64,000 bases of DNA from Lachnospiraceae bacterium. GTDB lineage: Bacteria; Bacillota; Clostridia; Lachnospirales; Lachnospiraceae. The position numbers and the translations under genes are program-made. Shown here one piece after another: positions 17,040-26,432 of this stretch (position 1 is its first letter; each line of letters begins with the position of its first letter). Below the pieces are notes generated by a model that did no database searches, had not been told where the DNA came from, and worked only from the letters and a program-made list of their open reading frames with translations. Location of the stretch: NCBI GenBank assembly GCA_017472605.1, contig JAFUPV010000048.1:56185-120184 (forward strand), written 5' to 3'.

Positions 17040-19913
17040 TCAGCAAAACTGAAACGCTGCAATTTTCACATCACCGACAAGCTCAAACGTGACGTCCGTG
17101 TTTCCGGATTCACAAGCAGGTATGCAGCCGCAAATGACAGTCACGTTTGTAAATCCGTCCGTTGCGCCCTTCCAGGAAGCCACTTCCTGTCCGTTGACAA
17201 GCACATGAACTTCTCCTTCCTCTGCTGCTTCCAAAACCATTTCCAGATCGTCTCCCTCTTCCAGCGTTTCCCAGTCACGGTAACAAATCCAGGCAGCTTC
17301 TTCCTTCGTTCCCTTGTATGCGCAGCAGCTTTCACAGTCTTCTTCCACATTCGGACCTTTGCCAAGAATCACATTGTTATAGTCATCCCAGTGATCCACA
17401 GAAACAATCTTTCCCTTTGCGCGTAACTGTGTTTTCTCTCCTGCAACAAAGATCTCCTGTGTCAGACGGATGTCTGTGCTGGATGCACCGGCTTCCACCA
17501 CGTAAATTCCCTCTTCGATCATAAAATCTCCGCGAACGACATCATAGCAGCAAAGTTCCTTCCTGGGAACAGTAATTGTTACAGCACGGCTCTCACCCGG
17601 CTTTACATCATGGAGACGTTCAAATCCAACCAGCTGACGGTTTGGCTTCTGTGTTCTTCCTGCCGGCGCTTTCACATAGATCTGAACCACATCATCACTG
17701 GTTATCTTCCCCTGATTCGTAACTGTCAGCGTAACGGTCAGACTGTCTTCCTTGCTGCAGACATTCAGATTCTCATACACAAATGTGCTGTAGGTAAGTC
17801 CATGTCCAAAGGAAAAGAGCGGCTTCTGATCAAAGAAGCGGTAGGTTCGCTTCGTTTTGACGATATCATAATCATCCATATCCGGTGCTTCCAGATTGCC
17901 CGGATACCAGGTCATGTTCAGACGGCCTGCCGGTGCGCAGTCTCCAAACAGAGCGCCTGCAATGGCAGTACCCATGTCCTGGCTTCCTGTTGCAGACATG
18001 AGGATTGCCGGAATGTGTTCGGCTTCCCAGTCAAGCGCATAGGGATAGTTTGTCAACAGCACAAGAACTGTGTTGGGATTTGCTGCAAGAACAGCCTGCG
18101 CCAGTGCACGCTGGGCCGGTGGGAAAACAATTGACGGACGCTCCGCATCCTCTTTTCCATTGATCATCGGGCAGCTTCCCAGATTCAGCACCACCACATC
18201 CGATTTTTTTGCCAGCTCCACGGCACGGGAAATTCCGTCCGAAACGACTTCCAGCGTGATTTTCACCGGTTTCTTTTCCAGCTTTGCTCCACGCTCATTT
18301 TCCGGAAGATCCTCCGTCTGGGGAACACCGATCTTCAGCTCCTCTACCGTCTTCTCGGTGCAGAAAAATCCATCATTTCTGACACAGAACCGCGCATGGT
18401 ACCAGGTGTTCAGGTATCCATCGGACCAGTTGAAACATTCTTTTACAAACCAGCCGAACGGAATTTCCATGTCGGCAGCAAGCAGTCCATCCTCATGGAA
18501 GCTGAGGTACTTCCTGATCCGCGGCACATAGAAGGTGATGCTATTATCGCCCCAGTCCTGCACGCAGAAGCGTTCCGCCAGCTCCTTCTCCTTCACCAGA
18601 ATCAGCACATGGTTCTCATCCAGCGCCGCATAGCCATCCTCACAGCAGATCAGCACCTCATCCAGCCCGCGTTCCATCTCCACGGCTCTGCCCAGAACTT
18701 CTTCCATACCGAAACGGACATCCTTCCGGTAAATCGGTTCGCCTCCGTACCAGTCCTGGAACCATTGATCGCTCAGCGGTCCGATCAGACTTACTCTGGC
18801 ATCCTTTGAAAGCGGCAGAAGTCCGTCATTCTTCATCAGAACAAGCGATTCTTCAGCCAGTTTCAGGCTTACCTCACGGCATTGGGGCGAGTCCAGCTCT
18901 TCCTCACCTACATGGTTCCATGGATTGGTATCATATGCATCATAAAAACCAAGACGAAGCTTTGTCGAGAAGGAATGGCGCAGTGCGCGGTCCACATCCT
19001 CCTCTGTGATCCAGCCATTCTCATAGGCTTCTTTTGCCGCAGCAGCAACCATTTCCTGATCATCTGTCATGCAGTCTACTCCTGCTTTCAGGGAACGGGC
19101 AACCGTTTCTGCATGGGATGCGGTTTCTTTGCGGACGTTATGCACCAGAGACACTGCACCTCCGTCACTTACAATGTGGCCATCAAATCCCCACTTGCCG
19201 CGGATCAGCTGATCACAGCGGTGATCCAGCATACCGGTCACTTCATTTACCGCGTTATAGGCGGTCATCAGAGAGGTGGCTCCTCCTTCCTGGATCACAC
19301 GGCGGAACGGTTCATAGTAATATTCATTCCGGTTTCTTGCATCCAGACCGGAAGATTTCCATGCTCTTCCGTTTTCCACATTATTGGCAAAGAAGTGCTT
19401 CAGCGCAGAGGAAATCAGCAGATGATCCGGATCATCGCCCTGCATTCCCTGTACATAGCCGGAGGCCATCTTTCCGGTCAGGAACGGATCCTCACCATAG
19501 CCTTCCTCATTTCTTCCCCAGCGGGGATCACGCTCCATGTCGACGGTAGGCGCCCAGCGGAACAGTCCTCCCACCGGTGTGCGCTGATAGAGTACTCTCG
19601 CTTCTTTTCCTACCACATGTCCCGCACGCTTTAACAGCTCCGGATCCCATGACGCACTCATGCCGATCGGCTGAGGGAACGATGTCGTCGGTTCCGGATC
19701 TCTTTTATGTCCCTGATCATGTCTCGCTTCTACGCCATGAGCTGCTTCGCTGCCGATGAACTGACGGGTGATTCCAAGCCTGGGCAGTTCAGGTGTTCCC
19801 GTTCCCAAAAAGGTCAGCTTCTCCTCGATTGTCATTTCTGACAGCAGGTAGTCAATGCGCTCCTTAATCGAAAGCCGGCTGTCCCACAGTGGTGTTTTCT
19901 TAAAATCTTCCAT
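17040..19913 (-). CDS. Glycoside hydrolase family 3, beta-glucosidase/xylosidase type
   Basis: This 957-residue enzyme removes beta-linked sugars from the non-reducing end of oligosaccharides. It has no signal peptide, so it acts in the cytoplasm on imported material. The N-terminal barrel (residues about 25-320) shows RWGRNEEGYGEDP, LKHFFANN and the nucleophile D250 in GHIVSDGGAV. Residues about 420-545 (EDGYAALDENHVLILV to EELKIG) form an insertion resembling a fascin/trefoil-like fold. The GH3 C-terminal domain follows (VVLNLGSCPMINGKEDAERP), then a fibronectin-III-like domain (TSDDVVQIYVKAPAGRTQ) and a C-terminal beta module of about 130 residues. Such multidomain GH3 enzymes act on xylan or related hemicellulose. 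The start has AAAGGAG nine bases upstream. Confidence 0.93.
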   Translation of the reverse strand: MEDFKKTPLWDSRLSIKERIDYLLSEMTIEEKLTFLGTGTPELPRLGITRQFIGSEAAHGVEARHDQGHKRDPEPTTSFPQPIGMSASWDPELLKRAGHVVGKEARVLYQRTPVGGLFRWAPTVDMERDPRWGRNEEGYGEDPFLTGKMASGYVQGMQGDDPDHLLISSALKHFFANNVENGRAWKSSGLDARNRNEYYYEPFRRVIQEGGATSLMTAYNAVNEVTGMLDHRCDQLIRGKWGFDGHIVSDGGAVSLVHNVRKETASHAETVARSLKAGVDCMTDDQEMVAAAAKEAYENGWITEEDVDRALRHSFSTKLRLGFYDAYDTNPWNHVGEEELDSPQCREVSLKLAEESLVLMKNDGLLPLSKDARVSLIGPLSDQWFQDWYGGEPIYRKDVRFGMEEVLGRAVEMERGLDEVLICCEDGYAALDENHVLILVKEKELAERFCVQDWGDNSITFYVPRIRKYLSFHEDGLLAADMEIPFGWFVKECFNWSDGYLNTWYHARFCVRNDGFFCTEKTVEELKIGVPQTEDLPENERGAKLEKKPVKITLEVVSDGISRAVELAKKSDVVVLNLGSCPMINGKEDAERPSIVFPPAQRALAQAVLAANPNTVLVLLTNYPYALDWEAEHIPAILMSATGSQDMGTAIAGALFGDCAPAGRLNMTWYPGNLEAPDMDDYDIVKTKRTYRFFDQKPLFSFGHGLTYSTFVYENLNVCSKEDSLTVTLTVTNQGKITSDDVVQIYVKAPAGRTQKPNRQLVGFERLHDVKPGESRAVTITVPRKELCCYDVVRGDFMIEEGIYVVEAGASSTDIRLTQEIFVAGEKTQLRAKGKIVSVDHWDDYNNVILGKGPNVEEDCESCCAYKGTKEEAAWICYRDWETLEEGDDLEMVLEAAEEGEVHVLVNGQEVASWKGATDGFTNVTVICGCIPACESGNTDVTFELVGDVKIAAFQFC

Positions 19914-20071
19914 CCTGTATTACTCCTTTCCAGTCTTATGTTATCGAAATCATTTTTCAGATGAATATTACGTTCATTTTCATATATTTTCCTCTTTTTG
20001 TATAGGGTATTTTGCAGCTTCTTTAGCTGTCATTTTTTGCCCTCTCCCATAAAATAATTCTTCCGTCTTTC
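19914..20071. other. Intergenic region between GH3 and the membrane protein gene
   Basis: This AT-rich divergent region must contain the GH3 promoter on the minus strand. I could not assign clear hexamers for it. No gene is seen. Confidence 0.4.
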
Positions 20072-20100
20072 TTGACACGATTTTCCCATACTGCTATAAT
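20072..20100 (+). promoter_or_regulatory. Consensus sigma-A promoter
   Basis: TTGACA, 17 bases, TATAAT: a perfect match to the vegetative consensus at the ideal spacing. It lies about 50 bases before the membrane protein start codon. A promoter this strong normally needs a repressor, and a palindrome follows at 20110-20123. Confidence 0.9.
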
Positions 20101-20109
20101 AATCTCAAG

Positions 20110-20123
20110 CGAAAACGTTTTCG
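20110..20123. promoter_or_regulatory. Palindromic operator CGAAAACGTTTTCG
   Basis: This 14-bp perfect palindrome has a central CG, the pattern bound by LacI/GalR-family repressors and related to catabolite-responsive elements. It sits where transcription would start from the consensus promoter at 20072-20100, so binding would block it. No LacI-type gene is present in the window. Confidence 0.7.
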
Positions 20124-20148
20124 TAATTTCATAAAAAGGGGATAAGTT

Positions 20149-21231
20149 ATGAAAAAACTGAGAAACAAAAGCATGAAATCCATGATTGTAATCATCCTTA
20201 CAATCCTCATCTGCGGCATCGTCATGCTCTGCGCCGCCGTTCTGCCGCTGTCCACAGTAATCCGCGGACCGCAGGACCTGACAGCCATTGATGTCGCTTC
20301 CGATCTGGACGGTGTTTATGTAACCACGACGCTGTATCAGAACTATGGCTGTTACTGTGAGGAAACAGAGAATGGGAAAGTAAAAGCCAGATACTATGGA
20401 ATTGATGCCGGTCCTGATTCTCTTTACATGGTCGGCATGAAGGCTTCCGGCAGCAAGATGGACAAGGCAGACGCTCTGGCAGATGCAACAGATCAGTACT
20501 ACAATTACGAAATCACGGAAAGTGAGCTGGATTCTTACTGCTATGAGGTAACCGGTACCTTAAAGAAAATGAATTCCGAGGATCTCCGCTATTACCATCA
20601 GGCAATCGGCTACTCTTCCTTAAGTGAAGAAGAACAGGAAATTTATCTTCCTTATTACCTGGAAGTTGGCGCAATCGGCGACCATAATCTCTTCTCTCTC
20701 ATTGCGTTTCTTGTTCTTTCCGCAGTCATGATCATCGCGGCGATTGTTCTCTTCATCCGCTGTCTTGGCGGCGCGTATCAGAAATCGGTGAAACGCTACA
20801 TTGAGTCCAGCAGCAATGCCATGGTGGCAGAGGAAAAGGTGAATAATTTCCTTAATAATACAGAACCAGTCTATGGACTGCAGTTTAACCGGGATTTCAT
20901 CTGCGGCCAGAATGGTGCCAACACCATGTTCGGTGAAACCGGCAAGCTGGTCTGGGCTTACATGCAGACCACAACTCATAAACGCTACTTCATCACGGTT
21001 GGAAAAACCTACCAGCTGGCCCTTGTCTTTACTGACGGCTCCCGTCAGTTTGTTTCTGTAAAGAAAAAGGAATTCTGTGAAGAGCTCCTTGCCAGACTGA
21101 AACCGCTTTGTCCGCGTGCAATCATCGGTTATGATGAGCGAATCGACAAGCTGTATCAGAAAAACTTCCGCAGTCTGCTGGAACTGAAGTACTACGCTCA
21201 GGAAACTGCCGCTTCGGAACCAACTGAATAA
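20149..21231 (+). CDS. Membrane protein of unknown function with two transmembrane helices
   Basis: This 360-residue protein is not assigned to a family with confidence. Helix 1 (residues about 12-35, MIVIILTILICGIVMLCAAV) is followed by an extracellular region of about 145 residues containing several cysteines and many tyrosines. Helix 2 (LIAFLVLSAVMIIAAIVLFI, about 185-205) is followed by a cytoplasmic domain of about 150 residues with a PH-like pattern of beta strands (TTTHKRYFITVGKTYQLALV). The start has AAAGGGG seven bases upstream. It is a single gene between its own consensus promoter with operator and its own terminator, so it is tightly regulated, presumably by a sugar or stress signal. 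Confidence 0.8.
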   Translation: MKKLRNKSMKSMIVIILTILICGIVMLCAAVLPLSTVIRGPQDLTAIDVASDLDGVYVTTTLYQNYGCYCEETENGKVKARYYGIDAGPDSLYMVGMKASGSKMDKADALADATDQYYNYEITESELDSYCYEVTGTLKKMNSEDLRYYHQAIGYSSLSEEEQEIYLPYYLEVGAIGDHNLFSLIAFLVLSAVMIIAAIVLFIRCLGGAYQKSVKRYIESSSNAMVAEEKVNNFLNNTEPVYGLQFNRDFICGQNGANTMFGETGKLVWAYMQTTTHKRYFITVGKTYQLALVFTDGSRQFVSVKKKEFCEELLARLKPLCPRAIIGYDERIDKLYQKNFRSLLELKYYAQETAASEPTE

Positions 21232-21244
21232 CAAGTCTCAAAGA

Positions 21245-21289
21245 AGAGAAACGCTCTGCTTACCAATGGCAGACTGTTTCTCTTTTTTT
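21245..21289 (+). terminator. Intrinsic terminator after the membrane protein gene
   Basis: A stem of about 13 pairs (AGAGAAAC...TCTGC with its near-complement) is followed by seven T residues on the plus strand, 14 bases after the stop codon. Confidence 0.88.
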
Positions 21290-21421
21290 ACGGCGGTAAA
21301 CGCGTACCGTATCATTGTTACATACTGTTTTTTATTCGTATCATACTGCACGAAACACAGTTATGATCTGCCCGAATTTTTCGTACTTTCAGAAAAATTT
21401 CAGGAACGGTGCGAGAAACAC

Positions 21422-21449
21422 TTGATTTTCTTTTGAGATTAGATATAAT
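21422..21449 (+). promoter_or_regulatory. Sigma-A promoter of carB
   Basis: TTGATT, 16 bases, TATAAT, about 75 bases upstream of the carB start codon. The short leader shows no recognisable riboswitch or PyrR-type site. Confidence 0.65.
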
Positions 21450-21525
21450 AAAGTCGTATGATTCCGGAGTTTGGCTGTTTTGCGTTGACAGCCCCCGCAA
21501 TCACTCACGAGAGGAGGAGCATTCT

Positions 21526-24500
21526 ATGCCACAAAGAACTGATATTCATAAAGTACTCATCATTGGCTCCGGTCCGATCATTATCGGTCAGGCCTGTGAG
21601 TTTGACTATTCCGGCACTCAGGCCTGCAAGGCGCTGAAGAAACTCGGTTACGAAATCGTGCTTGTCAACTCCAATCCGGCAACGATCATGACTGACCCGG
21701 AAACCGCTGATGTTACTTACATCGAACCGTTGAATGTAGAACGTCTGGAACAGATCATCGCAAAAGAGCGTCCGGATGCCCTGCTGCCAAACCTTGGCGG
21801 ACAGTCCGGTCTTAATCTTTGTTCCGAACTGGCCAAGGCAGGTGTGCTTGACAAATATAATGTACAGGTTATCGGCGTTCAGGTCGATGCCATCGAGCGC
21901 GGTGAGGACCGTATCGAATTCAAGAATGCCATGAACGCACTTGGCATTGAGATGGCACGAAGTGAAGTTGCTTACAGTGTGGAGGAAGCACTGGAGATCG
22001 CTGATCGTCTGAATTACCCGGTTGTTCTTCGCCCGGCTTATACCATGGGTGGTGCCGGCGGCGGACTGGTATATAATAAAGAAGAGCTGAAGGTTGTCTG
22101 CGCACGCGGTCTTCAGGCCAGCCTTGTAGGTCAGGTTCTTGTTGAGGAGTCCATCCTCGGCTGGGAAGAGCTGGAGCTGGAGGTTGTCCGTGACAAGGAC
22201 GGTAACATGATCACCGTCTGCTTCATCGAGAACATCGATCCCCTTGGTGTTCACACCGGCGACTCTTTCTGTGCAGCTCCCATGCTGACCATTTCCGAAG
22301 AATGCCAGAAGCGTCTTCAGGAGCAGGCTTACAAGATTGTTGAATCCGTTGAAGTAATCGGCGGTACCAACGTTCAGTTTGCCCATGATCCGGTTACTGA
22401 CCGAATCGTCGTTATCGAAATCAATCCGCGTACGTCCCGCTCGTCCGCACTTGCTTCCAAGGCTACCGGTTTCCCGATCGCTCTTGTTTCCGCAATGCTG
22501 GCTACCGGTCTGACTCTGAAAGATATTCCGTGCGGCAAGTACGGTACGCTTGACAAGTACGTTCCGGATGGAGACTATGTCGTAATTAAGTTTGCCCGCT
22601 GGGCATTTGAAAAGTTCAAGGGCGTTGAGGATAAGCTGGGTACCCAGATGCGCGCTGTCGGCGAAGTTATGAGCATCGGTAAGACCTACAAGGAAGCCTT
22701 CCAGAAAGCAATCCGCAGCCTGGAGACCGGACGCTATGGCCTTGGTCATGCCAAGAACTTCGATACCCTCTCCAAAGAGGAGCTGCTGAAGATGCTGATC
22801 ACCGCATCCAGCGAGCGTCACTTTGTAATGTATGAAGCTCTCCGCAAGGGTGCAACCGTTGATGAGATTTTCGAACTGACCAAGGTAAAGAGATACTTCA
22901 TCGAGCAGATGAAGGAGCTTGTTGAGGAAGAGGAAGCTCTTCTGAAGAACAAAGGCGCTCTTCCGTCTGATGAGGCGCTGATCAGCGCAAAGAAGAACGG
23001 CTTTGCCGATAAATATCTGAGCCAGATCCTGGCTGTTCCGGAGGATGATATCCGCAGCCGCAGAATCGAGCTTGGACTGGAAGAGACCTGGGAAGGTGTC
23101 CATGTAAGCGGTACTGAAAACAACGCTTACTACTACTCCACCTACAACGGAACCGACAAGAATCCGATCAATACCGAAAAGCCGAAGATCATGATCCTCG
23201 GCGGCGGTCCGAACCGTATCGGTCAGGGTATTGAGTTTGACTACTGCTGTGTTCATGCCGCTCAGGCGCTTAAAAAGCTGGGCTTTGAGACCATCATTGT
23301 CAACTGTAACCCGGAAACCGTTTCCACCGACTATGATACCTCCGATAAGCTGTACTTTGAGCCGCTGACTCTTGAGGATGTTTTAAGCATCTACAAGAAG
23401 GAAAAGCCGCTTGGTGTAATTGCTCAGTTTGGCGGACAGACGCCTCTGAACCTTGCAGCTGATCTGGAGAAGAATGGTGTTAAGATTCTTGGAACCTCTC
23501 CTTCTGTCATCGACCTGGCTGAGGACCGTGACCTGTTCCGTGCAATGATGGACAAGCTTGAGATTCCGATGCCTGAGTCCGGAATGGCTACCACTGCTGA
23601 GGAAGCGCTTGAAATTGCAAAGCGCATCGGCTATCCGGCAATGGTTCGTCCGTCCTACGTTCTTGGCGGACGCGGCATGGAGGTCGTTTACGATGACGCA
23701 AGCATGGTCAACTACATGAACGCAGCTGTCGGCGTTACACCGGACCGCCCGATTCTGATTGACCGTTTCCTGAATCACGCAACTGAGTGTGAAGCAGATG
23801 CAATCAGCGATGGTACCCATGCATTCGTTCCGGCTGTCATGGAGCACATCGAGCTTGCCGGTGTTCACTCCGGTGACTCCGCCTGCATCCTTCCTTCCGT
23901 TCACATTTCCCCGGAAAATCTGGAGACCATCAAGGATTACACCAGAAGAATCGCAGAGGAAATGGGCGTACGCGGTCTGATGAACATGCAGTATGCAATT
24001 GAGAACGGCAAGGTTTATGTCCTTGAGGCAAACCCGAGAGCATCCCGTACCGTTCCGCTGGTATCCAAGGTCTGCAACATCCGCATGGTGCCGCTGGCAA
24101 CTGAGATCATTACCTCCGAACTGACCGGCAAGCCGTCACCGGTACCGGCTCTGAAGGAGCAGGAAATCCCCAACTACGGTGTAAAGGAAGCTGTTTTCCC
24201 GTTCAACATGTTCCCGGAGGTTGACCCGATCCTTGGACCGGAGATGCGTTCCACCGGTGAAGTTCTCGGACTCTCCCGCTCCTACGGCGAGGCGTTCTTC
24301 AAGTCTCAGGAAGCAACACAGCTGAAGCTGCCGTTAGAAGGAACTGTTCTGATTTCCGTAAACCGCAAGGATAAAGAGGAAGTTGTTGAAGTTGCAAGAA
24401 GCTTTGCAGAGGATGGTTTCCGAATTCTCGCTACAAGCGGAAACTATGATGCAATCACTGCTGCAGGAATCCCGGCTGAGAAAGTGAAGAAGCGTTCCGA

Positions 24501-24750
24501 GGGCCGTCCGAACGTGCTTGACCTGATCACCAACGGCGATATCCAGATTGTGATCAATTCCCCTGCCGGTAAGGAAAGCGTAAGCGATGACAGCTATTTA
24601 AGAAAGGCTACCATCAAAGCGAAGATTCCTTACATGACCACCGTTGCTGCTGCCAAGGCTGCCGCTGATGGTATTCACTACCTGAAGACTCACGGCGCAA
24701 GCGAGGTTAAATCTCTGCAGGAGCTGCACAGTGAGATCCACGATAAATAA
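21526..24750 (+). CDS. carB: Carbamoyl-phosphate synthase, large subunit
   Basis: This 1,074-residue enzyme makes carbamoyl phosphate from bicarbonate, ammonia (from the small subunit's glutaminase) and two ATP, feeding pyrimidine and arginine synthesis. The two homologous halves are clear: N-terminal carboxyphosphate domain (SGPIIIGQACEFDYSGTQAC, NSNPATIMTDP) and carbamate domain (GGGPNRIGQGIEFDYCCVHA, NCNPETVSTDYD). Each has an ATP-grasp fold with metal-binding INPRTSRSS or ANPRASRTV. The C-terminal MGS allosteric domain (residues about 930-1074) binds UMP or ornithine. I chose the ATG at 21526, behind GAGGAGG, over the longer frame from 21409 that contains the promoter. No carA gene adjoins it, which is unusual. 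Confidence 0.98.
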   Translation: MPQRTDIHKVLIIGSGPIIIGQACEFDYSGTQACKALKKLGYEIVLVNSNPATIMTDPETADVTYIEPLNVERLEQIIAKERPDALLPNLGGQSGLNLCSELAKAGVLDKYNVQVIGVQVDAIERGEDRIEFKNAMNALGIEMARSEVAYSVEEALEIADRLNYPVVLRPAYTMGGAGGGLVYNKEELKVVCARGLQASLVGQVLVEESILGWEELELEVVRDKDGNMITVCFIENIDPLGVHTGDSFCAAPMLTISEECQKRLQEQAYKIVESVEVIGGTNVQFAHDPVTDRIVVIEINPRTSRSSALASKATGFPIALVSAMLATGLTLKDIPCGKYGTLDKYVPDGDYVVIKFARWAFEKFKGVEDKLGTQMRAVGEVMSIGKTYKEAFQKAIRSLETGRYGLGHAKNFDTLSKEELLKMLITASSERHFVMYEALRKGATVDEIFELTKVKRYFIEQMKELVEEEEALLKNKGALPSDEALISAKKNGFADKYLSQILAVPEDDIRSRRIELGLEETWEGVHVSGTENNAYYYSTYNGTDKNPINTEKPKIMILGGGPNRIGQGIEFDYCCVHAAQALKKLGFETIIVNCNPETVSTDYDTSDKLYFEPLTLEDVLSIYKKEKPLGVIAQFGGQTPLNLAADLEKNGVKILGTSPSVIDLAEDRDLFRAMMDKLEIPMPESGMATTAEEALEIAKRIGYPAMVRPSYVLGGRGMEVVYDDASMVNYMNAAVGVTPDRPILIDRFLNHATECEADAISDGTHAFVPAVMEHIELAGVHSGDSACILPSVHISPENLETIKDYTRRIAEEMGVRGLMNMQYAIENGKVYVLEANPRASRTVPLVSKVCNIRMVPLATEIITSELTGKPSPVPALKEQEIPNYGVKEAVFPFNMFPEVDPILGPEMRSTGEVLGLSRSYGEAFFKSQEATQLKLPLEGTVLISVNRKDKEEVVEVARSFAEDGFRILATSGNYDAITAAGIPAEKVKKRSEGRPNVLDLITNGDIQIVINSPAGKESVSDDSYLRKATIKAKIPYMTTVAAAKAAADGIHYLKTHGASEVKSLQELHSEIHDK

Positions 24751-24760
24751 TTAATTTGTT

Positions 24761-24800
24761 ATCCGACCGAACGTGTCACTGACACGTTCGTCTGGATGCA
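24761..24800 (+). repeat. Dispersed palindromic repeat, copy 1
   Basis: An imperfect palindrome of about 40 bp runs from ATCCGACCGAACGTG through a TCACTGA centre to CACGTTCGTCTGGAT. Related copies occur at 28109, 30054, 34188 and 36612. This copy lies between the carB stop codon and its terminator. Confidence 0.8.
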
Positions 24801-24810
24801 GAAGCGATAT

Positions 24811-24862
24811 AGCCAAAACCCCGATGGAATTCGAATGAATCCGCCGGGGTTTTGGCTGTTTT
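24811..24862 (+). terminator. Intrinsic terminator of carB
   Basis: A perfect 13-bp stem (AGCCAAAACCCCG with its complement) and a loop of about 21 bases are followed by a T-rich tail. It follows the dispersed repeat, about 60 bases after the carB stop codon. Confidence 0.88.
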
Positions 24863-24985
24863 CTGTATTCCCGGATTTTCCCCCTGCACTCCGGGCACAC
24901 TTTCTGTCAACTTATTTTTCTCCTATGAAACCATTAATACTTTCTTAATCTTAATTGACAACCACTTAACTCTATTTTAACCCCA

Positions 24986-25014
24986 TTGACTTTCCTTTTT
25001 TCGCGAATTAAGAT
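24986..25014 (+). promoter_or_regulatory. Candidate promoter of the glycosyltransferase gene
   Basis: TTGACT, 17 bases, TAAGAT lies about 115 bases before the gene. The -10 hexamer is inside an inverted repeat (TTCGCG at 24999-25004 and CGCGAA at 25021-25026), a possible operator. A second TTGACA at 24955 has no matching -10. Confidence 0.45.
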
Positions 25015-25130
25015 GCAATTACGCGAAATCAATCAACGTTTCACGGATTGTTCGGAAACTTTATGATTCCGTTTTCAGCCACACATGGTCCGCTGGTTCC
25101 ATCGCAGTGACGTATATAAGGGGGAGTTCT

Positions 25131-26432
25131 ATGAGTGAAATCAAAATGATCTGCAGCATTCTGCTGATGCTGCTTTCTGTCATGTATCTATACACCGGCA
25201 TCTATGTAATCGTGGGATTTTTTACAACCAGAAAATTTCCGAAAGCGAAAAAAAATCACCGATATGGCATCGTCATCGCAGCACGCAACGAATCTGCTGT
25301 TATCGGCGATCTTCTTGCCAGCATCCGGGCTCAATCTTATCCCGGTGAACAGATCGCAACCTTTGTTGTCGCTGACAACTGCACGGACAACACGGCGGAA
25401 ATTGCCCGGTCATGCGGTGCCGTCTGCTATGAACGGTTTCATCCTTCCAAAAAAACAAAAGGATACGCGCTTCAATATCTGTTCGAGCAGATCCGCCGCG
25501 ACTATGGCATAGAAGCGTTTGAAGGTTATCTGATTCTGGATGCCGATAATCTTTTAAAACCAGATTACATCGAACAGATGAACAAAGCCTTCGACAGCGG
25601 GGAAAAGATCATTGCTTCCTATCGGAACACGAGAAACCTCGGAGACGGCTGCATTGCTGCCTCTTACGCACTTCACTGGATGCGTACGGTTCGTCTGGAG
25701 CACCGGGCACGTTCCTTCTTTGGCCTTGCCACAAGACTGCAGGGAACCGGCATTCTTTTTTCCAGCGAACTGGTTCGGGATGGCTGGCATTATACACAGC
25801 TGACCGAAGACCGTGCCTTCTGTGCCGATGCGGTGGCCCGCGGATACTCCATCTCCTATCAGGATGAGGCTGAGTTTTTCGATGAGCAGCCAACCAGCCT
25901 TCGGATTGCCATGCGTCAGCGGATCCGCTGGTCAAAAGGACATCTGCAGGCGTTCTCGCAATACAGTCCCCAGCTCTTTTTGCACATGTTCACAGCCAGG
26001 TCTCTGAAATTGCGGTTTATGTCCTATGATATGCTTCTGATTACGCTTCCGCGCGTTCTGATCCGCTTCGGGCTGAATGCCACAGGTACGCTGATGTCCC
26101 TTCTCCTCTTATTCCAGGCTCCCGGACAGCCGCTGACTGAAGGAACGTGGATGCGGACGGCCGCCCTCTCTTTTCTGACCTCCCTTCTCATCCAGTATCT
26201 CTGGCAAACCTGTACTGCCGGATACGTTCTTCTGATGGAGCGAAAACGGCTGGAGCCGATGAGCAGAAAACGCATGGTGTGGTATGCCATGACGTTTTTC
26301 CTGTTTGATTCCATCGGCTCCCTCTCCTACTTCATTGCAGCCGTCAGCAAGGTAGAATGGAAACCAATTCCCCACCATGGATCCGTGAAGAAAAGAGAAC
26401 AGAAACCGTCGGTTATGGTGTCACCCGATTGA
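25131..26432 (+). CDS. Membrane-anchored family 2 glycosyltransferase
   Basis: This 433-residue enzyme transfers a sugar from a nucleotide donor, probably to a cell-surface polysaccharide or lipid. It has an N-terminal membrane helix (ILLMLLSVMYLYTGIYVIVG), then a GT-A domain at residues about 40-280: YGIVIAARNESAVIGDLLAS, the DxD-type metal site LDADN, TEDRAFCADAV, and the QRIRWSKG motif of processive enzymes. Two or three C-terminal helices (RVLIRFGLNATGTLMSLLLL and later) follow. The Q..RW signature places it near cellulose- and hyaluronan-synthase-like enzymes. The start at 25131 has AAGGGGGAG upstream. Its 3' end overlaps the convergent aspS by 20 bases. Confidence 0.9.
   Translation: MSEIKMICSILLMLLSVMYLYTGIYVIVGFFTTRKFPKAKKNHRYGIVIAARNESAVIGDLLASIRAQSYPGEQIATFVVADNCTDNTAEIARSCGAVCYERFHPSKKTKGYALQYLFEQIRRDYGIEAFEGYLILDADNLLKPDYIEQMNKAFDSGEKIIASYRNTRNLGDGCIAASYALHWMRTVRLEHRARSFFGLATRLQGTGILFSSELVRDGWHYTQLTEDRAFCADAVARGYSISYQDEAEFFDEQPTSLRIAMRQRIRWSKGHLQAFSQYSPQLFLHMFTARSLKLRFMSYDMLLITLPRVLIRFGLNATGTLMSLLLLFQAPGQPLTEGTWMRTAALSFLTSLLIQYLWQTCTAGYVLLMERKRLEPMSRKRMVWYAMTFFLFDSIGSLSYFIAAVSKVEWKPIPHHGSVKKREQKPSVMVSPD

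Noticed and set aside
21505-23256. A 583-codon minus-strand frame opposite carB
   Set aside because: Shadow of the carB coding sequence, with histidine- and leucine-rich composition typical of antisense frames.
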